From the NCBI RefSeq assembly GCF_033096465.1, contig NZ_AP028156.1, positions 2,002,501 to 2,066,500 on the forward strand: a DNA stretch of 64,000 nt, given 5' to 3'. The notes under the pieces are model-generated. The model saw only the letters and a program-made list of their open reading frames with translations. It did no database searches and was not told the DNA's origin. A program made the position numbers and the translations under genes. Below, piece by piece: positions 1 to 8,011 of this stretch (the stretch's first letter is position 1; every line of letters starts with the position of its first letter). Origin of the DNA: Blautia luti. GTDB taxonomy: Bacteria > Bacillota > Clostridia > Lachnospirales > Lachnospiraceae.

Positions 1-453
1 AATATTATGGCTCGCAATGATTGGATGGCATTTACCTACTCCTGTCAAAAAGATTACGCTGTCTGTCAAATCTTCCTGTAGAATCTTAGAGATAATCAGG
101 TTCAGTTCGTTCGTTTCATCCAGTCCTAATGTCTCTACCAGACTGTCTGCCATATCAAAAAAGCCATTGTCTTTTTCCAGATCAAAGAAGGCTTCCAGAT
201 ATCCTTCTTCCTCCAATACCTGAATCATCGTGTGAAACAGGTCAAATTCTATGATTTTAAAATCTTTATTGCCATTATTGATTCTGTCTTTTAAGTATGC
301 GATATGATTGCGTACTTCCAGCTCTGCTCTCGGATCGTAATCAAACACATAATATCCGACTTCATTTCCTAGTCCTTTATTTTCACGGAAAGACTTTTCA
401 GAAATCTTATCCTCAATCCGGTTCAGTCTTTCTTCCAAACTTAATCTTGCCAT
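1..453 (-). CDS. brxB: BREX protein BrxB (DUF1788), partial at left edge
   Basis: The first 151 codons of this leftward gene are in the window and the rest lies beyond position 1. The start is the ATG at 453, two bases after the brxA stop, with GGGAGT upstream. The N-terminus begins MARLSLEERL and carries FRENKGLGNEVGYY and FDYDP; the last visible part reads VIFLTGVGKCHPI, a hallmark of the DUF1788 family. BrxB is a conserved small subunit of BREX phage-exclusion systems, which normally continue with brxC, pglX, pglZ and brxL; these should lie to the left. Its biochemical role is not established. Confidence 0.88.
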   Translation of the reverse strand, partial: MARLSLEERLNRIEDKISEKSFRENKGLGNEVGYYVFDYDPRAELEVRNHIAYLKDRINNGNKDFKIIEFDLFHTMIQVLEEEGYLEAFFDLEKDNGFFDMADSLVETLGLDETNELNLIISKILQEDLTDSVIFLTGVGKCHPIIASHNI

Positions 454-455
454 CC

Positions 456-1046
456 TTAGACTCCCTTCACTGCTTTCAAGTATTCGCCAAGCCCATTTGC
501 AGTCAGTAATTCTTCTGTCCGGTAATCAATATGAATTGGCTTGATTGTTCTTGGTTTTGCACTGCTTTCCAGTAATCCTGCCTCAAACATCATTCTGGTA
601 AAGCACTGTTTTAACTTCCGTACTGCAGTATCCGTCCAGCCAGCAACCACATCACTCTGCATTGCCTTATCTGCAAAAAAGACATTCAGATCCCGGTCTG
701 TGATCTCCTTTTCACCTAATCGAATCTTCTCGTCATAGACTTCATGTAAAAACTCAAAAAATAATCTGCTGTCCATCAGAATTGTAATCAGATTCAAAAT
801 CTTTGCGGTTTCTACATCACATGTGATAAACACCTGTAATACTGCTTCCGGTAAGGCAGATACTCTTCGGTATGTTCCATTCAGCACCTCATAGGCACGA
901 TATTCTGCTTTCACCTGATAGATATTTTCCTCCCAGGCAATCTTGCGGATGTCTGCCTTGCTAAGTCCTTCCAGAATATAAGCTGCTGTTTTTCTGGACT
1001 CTTGCAACCAAAATAATTTTGATGTAAGTCCTGCACTGTATTCCAT
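456..1046 (-). CDS. brxA: BREX protein BrxA (DUF1819 family)
   Basis: A 196-residue protein beginning MEYSAGLTSKLFWLQESRKT, typical in length and content of the DUF1819 (BrxA) family, the usual first gene of BREX operons. BrxA is a small helical protein reported to bind DNA; here that is family knowledge only. The ATG at 1046 shares one base with the stop codon of the upstream XRE gene (TAATG), so the two are probably translationally coupled. brxB follows after two bases. The operon runs XRE-brxA-brxB and out of the window on the left. Confidence 0.87.
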   Translation of the reverse strand: MEYSAGLTSKLFWLQESRKTAAYILEGLSKADIRKIAWEENIYQVKAEYRAYEVLNGTYRRVSALPEAVLQVFITCDVETAKILNLITILMDSRLFFEFLHEVYDEKIRLGEKEITDRDLNVFFADKAMQSDVVAGWTDTAVRKLKQCFTRMMFEAGLLESSAKPRTIKPIHIDYRTEELLTANGLGEYLKAVKGV

Positions 1047-1267
1047 TACTGTCCACCATCCTTCGTCTCTTTTTCATAATGGACAATATCTCCGAAATCA
1101 CAATCTAACTTCTCGCAGATCTTTTCCAGAACCTTCATGGAAACCAGCTCGTCATTGGTCATTTTTGCCACGGTGCTGCTGCTGATTCCCACCTGGTTCA
1201 TCATATCCACTTTCTTCATTTTTTTATCAATCAATAACTTCCATAATCCATTGTATGATACTGCCAT
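1046..1267 (-). CDS. small XRE/Cro-type DNA-binding regulator heading the BREX operon
   Basis: About 73 residues starting MAVSYNGLWKLL, almost entirely a Cro/C1-type helix-turn-helix (IDKKMKKVDMMNQVGIS, then a recognition helix SSSTVAKM). The ATG at 1267 is preferred because AGAGGG sits seven bases upstream; a longer GTG form from 1291 is possible. Proteins of this size with the ending EKICEKLDCDFGDIVHY are common single-domain XRE regulators. It is the first gene of the BREX operon and overlaps brxA by one base, so an autoregulatory role over BREX expression is the natural inference. Confidence 0.8.
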   Translation of the reverse strand: MAVSYNGLWKLLIDKKMKKVDMMNQVGISSSTVAKMTNDELVSMKVLEKICEKLDCDFGDIVHYEKETKDGGQ

Positions 1268-1466
1268 ATGTATTCCCTCTTCGTTATACACAACTTATGG
1301 TTTTCCTGTATTTTGAAAGTATATTTTTTCATTTTCGGTCTTACACTTTCAATCCATATTATTGTACCATACTGTATGTTTTTCTTCAATGATAAGTGCA
1401 AATGGGAACTTCGACTTTGCGAATGATTCATTTGAAAAATCTAAGGGAGTCGCATGACCTTTTCTT

Positions 1467-2288
1467 CTATTCTTCCAAATATATTTTCAGAGCATTGTAA
1501 CAATTCAGTGTCTCGTTATCTGCATCATTAAAATTCTGAGAATAGGTCTGCAGGCTTCCTGTTGGATCTGTTGCAAGATTTGTCAATGATATATACGCAT
1601 CATACAGTTTTGAAAGCGATTCATAAACGTCCTTATATTCTTCTGGTGGATTCTTTAATTTCTTCATCAAGGAATTGACGGTATCTTTGTTGTCATTGAT
1701 ATCTGCTATCTGACTGCTAAAACTGCTGTCAGAGAACAGATTTTGTAAGGCATCATTAAAATCAGACACATAGTATCCCTTTGGTTTTGTGTATTTATCT
1801 GTTTTGCTGTCACTTTTCTCATAAATTGCATTGTACCAAACCTGTTTAATCAGATTGCCGCAGGTTTCCGCATCACTGGCGCCAGAAAGCATAGAATATG
1901 CTGCCATGTTCAGATTTGTTCCATATTCCTCGCTCTGTTTCTGTGCCTCTGCCGCTGCCTTTGCTGCAACATTCTTCTTATGTGTCTGTACTCCAATAGC
2001 TGTGATAATTGCTGCAACAATAACTGCTATCGTTGCAATCACAATTATTTTCTTTGATTTTTTTGTTATCTTCACACCGGTTACTTCTACCTGTTGTGGA
2101 GTTTTTTCTGTCTCAATAATGTTTTCTATCGGGCAACCACATTTCGGACATGTATCCATTCCTTCTTCCAGTTCTGCTCCGCAGTCTGGACAGCACTTCT
2201 TTTCTTCTGGAACCAACACTGTTCCACAATGCACACATTTCTTCGCCTTATCCGATATTTGCTCGCCGCAGTTCGGGCATGTTGTCAT
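1467..2288 (-). CDS. zinc-ribbon membrane protein of unknown function
   Basis: A 273-residue protein with two N-terminal zinc ribbons (CPNCGEQISDKAKKCVHCG and CPDCGAELEEGMDTCPKCG), a basic stretch, one transmembrane helix at about residues 82-102 (IIVIATIAVIVAAIITAIGV), and a polar C-terminal domain of about 160 residues, probably outside the cell. The C-terminal part resembles nothing I can name. The nearest strong ribosome site (GGAGG) lies 15 bases upstream of the ATG, an unusually long spacing. It is transcribed with the vWA gene upstream; a role in envelope sensing is possible but unproven. Confidence 0.7.
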   Translation of the reverse strand: MTTCPNCGEQISDKAKKCVHCGTVLVPEEKKCCPDCGAELEEGMDTCPKCGCPIENIIETEKTPQQVEVTGVKITKKSKKIIVIATIAVIVAAIITAIGVQTHKKNVAAKAAAEAQKQSEEYGTNLNMAAYSMLSGASDAETCGNLIKQVWYNAIYEKSDSKTDKYTKPKGYYVSDFNDALQNLFSDSSFSSQIADINDNKDTVNSLMKKLKNPPEEYKDVYESLSKLYDAYISLTNLATDPTGSLQTYSQNFNDADNETLNCYNALKIYLEE

Positions 2289-2336
2289 AGCTATAATCTT
2301 TTTCCTCCAAATTTTTTATTTTCAATTCCATTTCTA

Positions 2337-2990
2337 TTAATTTTTCCCTTCTTTGTATGCCTGAATCTCATCTGCCCAATGATCATCCATAAAATCCATC
2401 ATTGCATCACTTTCAACTGCTTTAGAAATTGCTCTTCCTACAGCTTTAAAGTTTAATTCAACACCCTTGGAATCATTTTCATATGTTACAGATCTGTTTC
2501 TGGCAATCCCTATCTTCTCAGCCTCTCTTCCCGCATCAATATTGGCCCCCAGGAACAGGAACTCCCATCCGCACTCTTTCTTAGCTTCTATTTTTCGCCT
2601 AATCTGCTCCTGTGTAAAATGCTCACTGGAATTTTCTAATCCATCTGTAGTAATAACAAATATGATTTTTCCTGCCCTGTGATCCTCCGGAAGATGTTTC
2701 TGCACATTTTCCATTTTTTCAATCGCTGTTCCAACTGCATCTAATAAAGCGGTACAGCCACGCACAAAATATTCTTTTTCCGTAAGTGGTTCAATGATCT
2801 CCACTGGAAATCTGTCATGGATGATATCTACTTCATCATCAAATAAAATAGTAGTCACATTCACTTTCTTTTCCTGTGCCTTTTGTTTTTCAATCATGCC
2901 ATTAAAACCACCGATCGTATCACTTTCCAAGCCACCCATTGATCCACTTCTGTCCAAAATAAAAACCAACTCAATTAATTCTGTATTCAT
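2337..2990 (-). CDS. von Willebrand factor A (vWA) domain protein
   Basis: A 217-residue soluble protein that is essentially one vWA domain. A complete metal-ion-dependent adhesion site is visible: DRSGS near residue 13, the threonine in RGCTALLDAVG, and the aspartate in VITTDGLENSSEH. Such stand-alone cytoplasmic vWA proteins are common in Firmicutes beside stress-type or macrodomain genes and act as metal-dependent protein-interaction modules. GAGGAGG precedes the ATG. It lies between the zinc-ribbon gene and the HTH-like gene, all leftward and probably one transcript. The partner is unknown. Confidence 0.82.
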   Translation of the reverse strand: MNTELIELVFILDRSGSMGGLESDTIGGFNGMIEKQKAQEKKVNVTTILFDDEVDIIHDRFPVEIIEPLTEKEYFVRGCTALLDAVGTAIEKMENVQKHLPEDHRAGKIIFVITTDGLENSSEHFTQEQIRRKIEAKKECGWEFLFLGANIDAGREAEKIGIARNRSVTYENDSKGVELNFKAVGRAISKAVESDAMMDFMDDHWADEIQAYKEGKN

Positions 2991-3087
2991 GTGATTTCCT
3001 CCTCTAATATTTGTTGTTAATCACATTTTATCTACAGAACCAACTGGGTTGGTCGCCTGTCAGGTGACATTGCACCAAAATATTTTA

Positions 3088-3723
3088 TTAAAACACTGGT
3101 TGTCCATACGCATCCAGCACATCATTGATTTCAAACATATCATAAATCTTATTCTGCAAGAAATATGCCACGATAATATCTGTTTTTGAACTTCTGGATA
3201 ATGCGAAACCGGCACTTGCCAATAAATCCTTTGCTTCATCCAGGGATAATTCCAGAGCAATCGTAAAAGCCAGTACCGTTTTTTTATTTGGAACATAATT
3301 GACATCTTTCCGAATTTTTGAAAAATGACGACGATCCACATATGCCTTTGTATATGCTTCTGAATCAGTCATACCACGCTCATCAATCATTCGGAGTAAT
3401 CTCTGTGAAAATGTTTCCTCCAACTGATTCATCAAATTATCAATATTTCTGTTTACCGACATCGTAGAAGACATACCTTTTTGTATTTTTGTCTTCTGCA
3501 TCGTTGAAACATCAAATTCTTCCGGTAATGCATCTTCTGACAAACTGCTTTCTTTTACCGGCTCTTCCTGCAAAGCCTTTTCTTCAGCTCTCTTTTTCCG
3601 AAATTTTGTAATTTTATCAAAAATGGATTTCATTTCTTTATCCATTTTGATATCATCTTTTATCGGCTCATAATACTTATCTATGTATTTCCCTACCTCA
3701 TCAATCAGCTTCTGATCTGCCAT
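3088..3723 (-). CDS. HTH-like protein with the C-terminal domain often fused to macrodomains
   Basis: A 211-residue protein. Residues 1-110 are charged and probably flexible or coiled (KITKFRKKRAEEKALQEE). Residues 125-211 hold a helical domain with XRE-like character: FSQRLLRMIDERGMTDSEAY, DRRHFSKIRKDVNYVPNKKT, ALELSLDEAKDLLASAGFAL. I recognise this ending (SKTDIIVAYFLQNKIYDMFEINDVLDAYGQP) as one found in Lachnospiraceae at the C-terminus of macrodomain and related proteins near vWA genes. No macrodomain is present here. It starts 24 bases after the 41-aa repeat gene and precedes the vWA gene, suggesting one functional cassette. Confidence 0.6.
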   Translation of the reverse strand: MADQKLIDEVGKYIDKYYEPIKDDIKMDKEMKSIFDKITKFRKKRAEEKALQEEPVKESSLSEDALPEEFDVSTMQKTKIQKGMSSTMSVNRNIDNLMNQLEETFSQRLLRMIDERGMTDSEAYTKAYVDRRHFSKIRKDVNYVPNKKTVLAFTIALELSLDEAKDLLASAGFALSRSSKTDIIVAYFLQNKIYDMFEINDVLDAYGQPVF

Positions 3724-3747
3724 AATCTGTACCGCCTTTTATAATTC

Positions 3748-3873
3748 TTAATCATCGTAATGATTGAATCCACCTAAAAATCCTGGATTGCTATGCCCCC
3801 GCTTATGCCCCTTGTCATCATAATGGTTCAAACCGCCAAATAATCCTGGTCTGCTATATCCTTTTTTACTCAT
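3748..3873 (-). CDS. 41-aa tandem-repeat microprotein
   Basis: A small leftward frame beginning MSKKGYSRPGLFGGLNHY with AGGAGGATGAC just upstream of the ATG. It consists of a unit of about 21 residues repeated almost twice: G-Y-S-R-P-G-L-F-G-G-L-N-H-Y-D-D-K-G-H-K-R and G-H-S-N-P-G-F-L-G-G-F-N-H-Y-D-D. The strong ribosome site and the repeat conservation at protein level (Pro-Gly-Phe/Leu, Gly-Gly, Asn-His-Tyr-Asp) argue for a real gene. Longer relatives with more units occur in Lachnospiraceae as far as I recall. It is the first gene of the HTH-vWA-zinc-ribbon group. Function unknown; the His/Tyr/Asp content could bind metal. Confidence 0.7.
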   Translation of the reverse strand: MSKKGYSRPGLFGGLNHYDDKGHKRGHSNPGFLGGFNHYDD

Positions 3874-4014
3874 AATGTCATCCTCCTGACTCTATTAGCC
3901 TCTTGTTTGATCTCAGAATAACACACTTTTCTCATTTGGATGTCGCATAACAGGCGACATTCTTATATCACATTTACAAACATTATACCATTTATAATTC
4001 TTCCGACAATACTC

Positions 4015-4055
4015 AAAAAAGCCGGAAGCCACGTTGTCATCCGTGACCTCCGACT
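4015..4055 (-). terminator. rho-independent terminator after the mobile-element gene
   Basis: Read leftward, a 14-bp stem (AGTCGGAGGTCACG pairing with CGTGGCTTCCGGCT, three wobble pairs) with an 8-base loop is followed by six T. It lies 14 bases beyond the stop codon of the gene ending at 4069. Confidence 0.8.
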
Positions 4056-4068
4056 CGTTGTGCTTATT

Positions 4069-5631
4069 CTACACTGTCCTTACACCCAAATCAGCTCCTC
4101 TCTCTGGCTTATCTTTTCCCTGTTTTTCCTGGATAATCCTCTTATTGATTTCCAATCGTTCATGAATTGACGGTTTTTTCTCTTTTCCTGGCATTGCCTT
4201 TTTCTGTGCTACTGCCTTTCTTTCAGCTTTCCCTGCGTCCTTAACTGCTGTATTTGTTTCAATGCCAGCTCTCGGCACAGCTTCTCGGCTCTCATTTTTC
4301 TCTGCTACCTGCTGTTCTCGTCTCTCCTTCACACCTTTTTCTTCCAGACTGCAAAAGCTCTGCAGATACGGCAACACATGATTCTGCATATCCGTCAGAT
4401 CTTCCATATACTTCTGATACTCTTCATTGCCCTTTCCTTGCTGGTAACTGATCCAACTTTCATCAGTCAACTTCATTTCATTCTGCATCTTTAACTGACT
4501 GATGATGCCGCCATTTCCGGTACCAATATCTATCTTACCTTGAAAATGATGCAGCATCTTGTCGCCTTTCTCAACATAATATACTGTAAAAAACATCTGT
4601 GCTGTCGTTTTTGGTTCGTTGGTGTTTGGATTACGATCAGCATACCAGGCTTTGTCCTGTTCTACTGTTTTGGAATCCAGATCAGATAACTTTTGACATC
4701 TTGGATTCTCCAGCTCACTTTTCTCACAATAATTCACATACACCATCGGTTCCATATCTTTCAGAAGCTCCGGTTCATAGGCTTTCAGTCTTTCCAGCAA
4801 TACACCTGCACGAACAGACTGATCGCATTCTTTGTCTACAATATCCTTCAAGTAAGAAACATAGTAATGAATATTACCGCTTTGTAAATCCAGCATTACT
4901 TCCTGTACCGTATTTTCTCCCATCTCCACATTATCCCGATACTCATACGGATCAAAAGCTTCTGCAATCTCATCCATTGCCTCTGCCAGCTGTTCTGTGG
5001 TCATCTTCTCTGGATACATTGCTTCCCGAACATCCCGTATCGGTACATACTTATAATCCTGCAATGCTTTATGAATTTTCTCAATCCCCTCTCGTACCAG
5101 TGCAAGTTCTCCATAAAACCGAACATCATCCATCAGATTTCCAAATGCAGTATTTCCTTTTACGATTGCAAATTCGGCTTCATCATAGTAACTGTCTTCC
5201 GGATCACGATAGATAATTCCCATTGAGCATCCGAGATAAGCTGCTTCTGGATTCTCCCTATATTTTTCATAGACTGCAGCTATCTGATTAACATCGGTAC
5301 TTTTTTCATATGCTCCCATATTATGAAACTCATCACATTCTGTGGCAAAATATTCCAGATAAGGTTCTTTCTTTGGTGTCATATTGTTGAGGACGTTATC
5401 AATCATGTTATAATTCGCCTCTTTCAGTTCCTCCACCTTTGCCAAAGGCTTATATTCGCCCTGGCTTTTCTGAATCTCTGCCATTACAACCTCATCCATT
5501 TCTTCTACCTTTTCCATCAACTGATCATAATCCCCACGGATGCGTTCTCCAGTCCATCCTTCGTCTTCCAAAAGTTCCTCTGCCGCTTCTTCAATAGAAA
5601 TTTCATCATTCTCATAGACTCCACCATCCAT
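4069..5631 (-). CDS. conjugative-element accessory protein, probably 5'-truncated
   Basis: A 520-residue open frame, rich in Glu and Lys, with C-terminus KPSIHERLEINKRIIQEKQG and a final GADLGVRTV, an ending I associate with large accessory proteins of Firmicute integrative conjugative elements (YodL/LPD and DUF3849-like groups). Other recognisable pieces are MSTDVNQIAAVYEKY-like and PIRDVREAMYPEKMT. The first ATG (5631) has no ribosome site (AT-only upstream), and the frame starts abruptly in acidic sequence. It is therefore likely the 3' part of a longer gene cut by rearrangement, a relic of an element. The exact domain is uncertain. Confidence 0.5.
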   Translation of the reverse strand: MDGGVYENDEISIEEAAEELLEDEGWTGERIRGDYDQLMEKVEEMDEVVMAEIQKSQGEYKPLAKVEELKEANYNMIDNVLNNMTPKKEPYLEYFATECDEFHNMGAYEKSTDVNQIAAVYEKYRENPEAAYLGCSMGIIYRDPEDSYYDEAEFAIVKGNTAFGNLMDDVRFYGELALVREGIEKIHKALQDYKYVPIRDVREAMYPEKMTTEQLAEAMDEIAEAFDPYEYRDNVEMGENTVQEVMLDLQSGNIHYYVSYLKDIVDKECDQSVRAGVLLERLKAYEPELLKDMEPMVYVNYCEKSELENPRCQKLSDLDSKTVEQDKAWYADRNPNTNEPKTTAQMFFTVYYVEKGDKMLHHFQGKIDIGTGNGGIISQLKMQNEMKLTDESWISYQQGKGNEEYQKYMEDLTDMQNHVLPYLQSFCSLEEKGVKERREQQVAEKNESREAVPRAGIETNTAVKDAGKAERKAVAQKKAMPGKEKKPSIHERLEINKRIIQEKQGKDKPERGADLGVRTV

Positions 5632-5675
5632 TAAATAAAAATTTTTATAGCAGGAATTAAAATCTTAATTTTAAA

Positions 5676-5719
5676 TATAAAAACGCTTTAACTACTTTTT
5701 TAAGCAATTAAAGCGTTTT
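5676..5719 (-). terminator. terminator downstream of the M56 peptidase gene
   Basis: A perfect 12-bp inverted repeat (AAAACGCTTTAA and TTAAAGCGTTTT, 5680-5691 and 5708-5719) ends in a T-rich tract on the minus strand. It lies 26 bases past the stop at 5745. Confidence 0.8.
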
Positions 5720-5744
5720 GAATTTACTAATTATTTAATGTAGA

Positions 5745-7060
5745 TTAATGAGGGCATTTAGCGTATGTAATTGTTTTATAATATTTTGCATTAGCTAAAT
5801 ATCCACATTTATTACATCTTTGACAAGTATAAACTTTTACTTCGCAGCCACCGGAGCTTTTACTTGCATGACTATAAAAATAACCATCTACCATACTGTG
5901 TATGCAAAGAGCATATGGTTCAGTATCTTGTATTTTTATTTGGATTCCATCGGAAGATATAAAGATACCTACGCAATCGGAGAAATCCAGGGTATCAACT
6001 AAACTATCTTCTTCTAAATCTAAGTCATTAAAAGTATATCCAAAATAATCTTGTTTATCATCTGTTACAACATCACTAAAACTCTCATCCGACGACTGCA
6101 TCGGCTCATAAGCAAACACCGTGCAGGCACTGGCAATAACTGTGACAATCGCAAGCGCTACCATCAGCACTTTCTGTAATAATCCTGCGTTTTTTCTCTC
6201 CATCATATAACTAATCCTCCTTTTGAGTATTTTCCCTTTCGAAGAAAGATTGTTTTTCCATACAGTCGGGAAAACTTTCTCTTCCGGGACACCTGTTACT
6301 ACCATGATCGAATATCTTTCAATTTCATCATCAGAACAGCACTCAATGGCGGCTCCATCACTGACAGCTTCTGCAGTAAACCGATAGAGATAAAGCAGCA
6401 CATATGCCATGGGATTCATCCAGTGTAAACATAACACTGCCAGACATAAATCCAGTGTAAACATAACACTGCCAGACATAACAGTTTCATCAGATTGTCA
6501 TGATTTCTTAAATGTCTGTATTCATGCTGATATACCATTAAGAAATTAGGATTCTCCGTAAAACTCTCCGGGATGATGATCCTCTGACGAAAAAATCCTA
6601 CCGTGCACGGACCACAAAAGCCATCCGGTACAACTGAATAGGTAAGATCTATATCTGAACGATCTACGACATGGTCAATGGAACTGAGAATAATACGAAT
6701 ACCTCTGCGGTATTTTATAAACTGACTGACGGCGAAAATAAAAATCACTGCCGCCCACAGGGAAATAATTACAGACGCCCAGCCGGGAAGCCATACAACT
6801 TCGCCCTGACGCTCATTGAGAAAAACTAAGGATTTTGATAAGAACATCTGAGATTCTTCTCCAAGAATAGCATGAGGAAGAATTCTTTCTGGCAACAGGC
6901 CTTTTACCAGCTGAACTGGTATCAAAAAGAAGAACAAACCTGCCAGCAATAATCTTCTGCCCCAGATATAATCATAATTTTCTTTCTGAACCAGAAATAA
7001 TATCAGACATATGAACACAGGAATCGCTCCTGCAACAGACATACATAACAACAGTTTCAA
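5745..7060 (-). pseudogene. BlaR1-like M56 membrane metallopeptidase, split by a 32-bp tandem duplication
   Basis: Two frames together encode one M56 (BlaR1/MecR1-type) protein. Frame A (7060 to about 6416, TTG start) has three or four membrane helices and the zinc site HEYRH in VYQHEYRHLRNHDN. Frame B (6479 to 5745) continues with HWMNPMAYVLLYLY, the Asp/Glu-containing helix AVSDGAAIECC, another membrane helix and a C-terminal sensor tail with CQRCNKCGY. The break falls in an exact 32-bp direct duplication (6418-6481); 32 is not a multiple of three. Removing one copy gives continuous sequence CLAVLCLHWMNPMAY. No BlaI-type repressor is adjacent. It is either a recent pseudogene or a reversible slippage switch. 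Confidence 0.85.
6418..6481. repeat. exact 32-bp tandem duplication inside the M56 gene
   Basis: Two adjacent identical 32-base copies, 6418-6449 and 6450-6481, each beginning ATCCAGTGTAAACATAACAC. The repeat shifts the reading frame by two bases and separates the zinc-motif half of the peptidase from the rest. Confidence 0.97.
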
Positions 7061-7069
7061 CTAATCACA

Positions 7070-7468
7070 TCATTTCTTCTTAATGTATTCCAACAGAAGC
7101 TCTTTCTCCTCATCAGAAATATGCTCTTCATCGCTGAGTGCACTGATGAGCCTGCGAACTTCTGGATCAGCAGTATAGCTGTATTTCCCGGATAAATTCT
7201 GTGAGGTTACGGTCGGCTTTCTCTTGTAAGCCGGAGTCTCTGATCTTTTCTGAAGCCTTTCACGAAGGCTGCGATTTCTGAATGCCAGAAAAAGCATAAT
7301 TGCCGGATAGATAATTGCTGCTCCGGCTGCGCAGATCATATATATCGTCAATGCTTTCGGATCATTTACCGGTGGCCTGCTCATAAAGTTATAAAAGAGA
7401 CATACCATAGAGCCTGCGGTAAATACGATCCAGCAAATTGTTTTCATTTTTCTTTTCATTATCAACAT
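7070..7468 (-). CDS. small two-helix membrane protein upstream of the M56 gene
   Basis: A 132-residue protein with two transmembrane helices (about residues 9-27 and 40-60), a basic cytoplasmic loop (FRNRSLRERLQKR) and an acidic helical tail (RRLISALSDEEHISDEEKELLLEYIKKK). I do not recognise a family. Its stop is nine bases before the TTG start of the M56 peptidase, so the two are cotranscribed, and it occupies the position where blaI-type repressors normally sit. A tail working with the peptidase is a guess. The start may be the ATG at 7468 (GGAG close by) or at 7459. Confidence 0.65.
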   Translation of the reverse strand: MLIMKRKMKTICWIVFTAGSMVCLFYNFMSRPPVNDPKALTIYMICAAGAAIIYPAIMLFLAFRNRSLRERLQKRSETPAYKRKPTVTSQNLSGKYSYTADPEVRRLISALSDEEHISDEEKELLLEYIKKK

Positions 7469-7624
7469 AAACTCCAGATTCTTTATTTCGTCCAGATGGT
7501 TGTTGTGACATGAACCAAGTTTACCATATCCCTGTCATTTCCACAACCTAATTCTGCCATTTTTCCCCATGTTCTTAACGCCATTCTTCGAGTTTTATCG
7601 AGGTTTGAGTCCTGGAAAATGGAC

Positions 7625-7661
7625 AAAAAAGATACGCAGAATCTGTAAGAAACTGCGTATC
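7625..7661 (-). terminator. terminator after the HMA-domain gene
   Basis: A perfect 9-bp stem (GATACGCAG at 7631-7639 with CTGCGTATC at 7653-7661) followed on the minus strand by six T. Confidence 0.85.
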
Positions 7662-7675
7662 TTCCGGCTTTTATT

Positions 7676-7936
7676 CTACTTATGAAGAAAGGAAAAAAGT
7701 CCCTTTTTTTTCTCGTAAGGCTCTGATGTAACACCCTTTACTTCATATCCTGTAGCGTTGATAGCTGTTTTCAGTTTAGCTTCGTCTACCGGTGTATCTG
7801 TGATGATCACTGTCTCACCTTTGGTATGAGAAGATGTTACTTTATTTACCTGAAAAGCTTTTCTGACGGCATCATTTACATGAGATTCACACATTCCGCA
7901 CATCATACCGTCTACTTTTACTGTTGTCCTGACCAT
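7676..7936 (-). CDS. heavy-metal-associated (HMA) domain protein
   Basis: An 86-residue cytoplasmic protein made of one HMA fold. It carries the metal-binding motif GMMCGMCESHV (CxxC near residues 13-16) and the usual beta-alpha-beta pattern ending TAINATGYEV, then a short tail EKKKGLFSFLHK. CopZ-type proteins of this kind bind Cu(I) or similar soft metals and hand them to P-type ATPases. AGGAGG precedes the ATG at 7936. It is downstream of the FMN-binding gene, with no copper ATPase next to it; the tail after the fold is a small deviation from CopZ. Confidence 0.82.
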   Translation of the reverse strand: MVRTTVKVDGMMCGMCESHVNDAVRKAFQVNKVTSSHTKGETVIITDTPVDEAKLKTAINATGYEVKGVTSEPYEKKKGLFSFLHK

Positions 7937-8011
7937 GAATGAGTCCTCCTGTTTCCGGAATAGAAAGTCTGCTTACATGCTGGCTTCCAGATCTTCCACT
8001 GCTTTTATAAA

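Noticed and set aside
3060..3341. Trp-rich minus-strand open frame of 93 codons
   Set aside because: An alternate frame of the HTH-like gene at 3088-3723, without a ribosome site.
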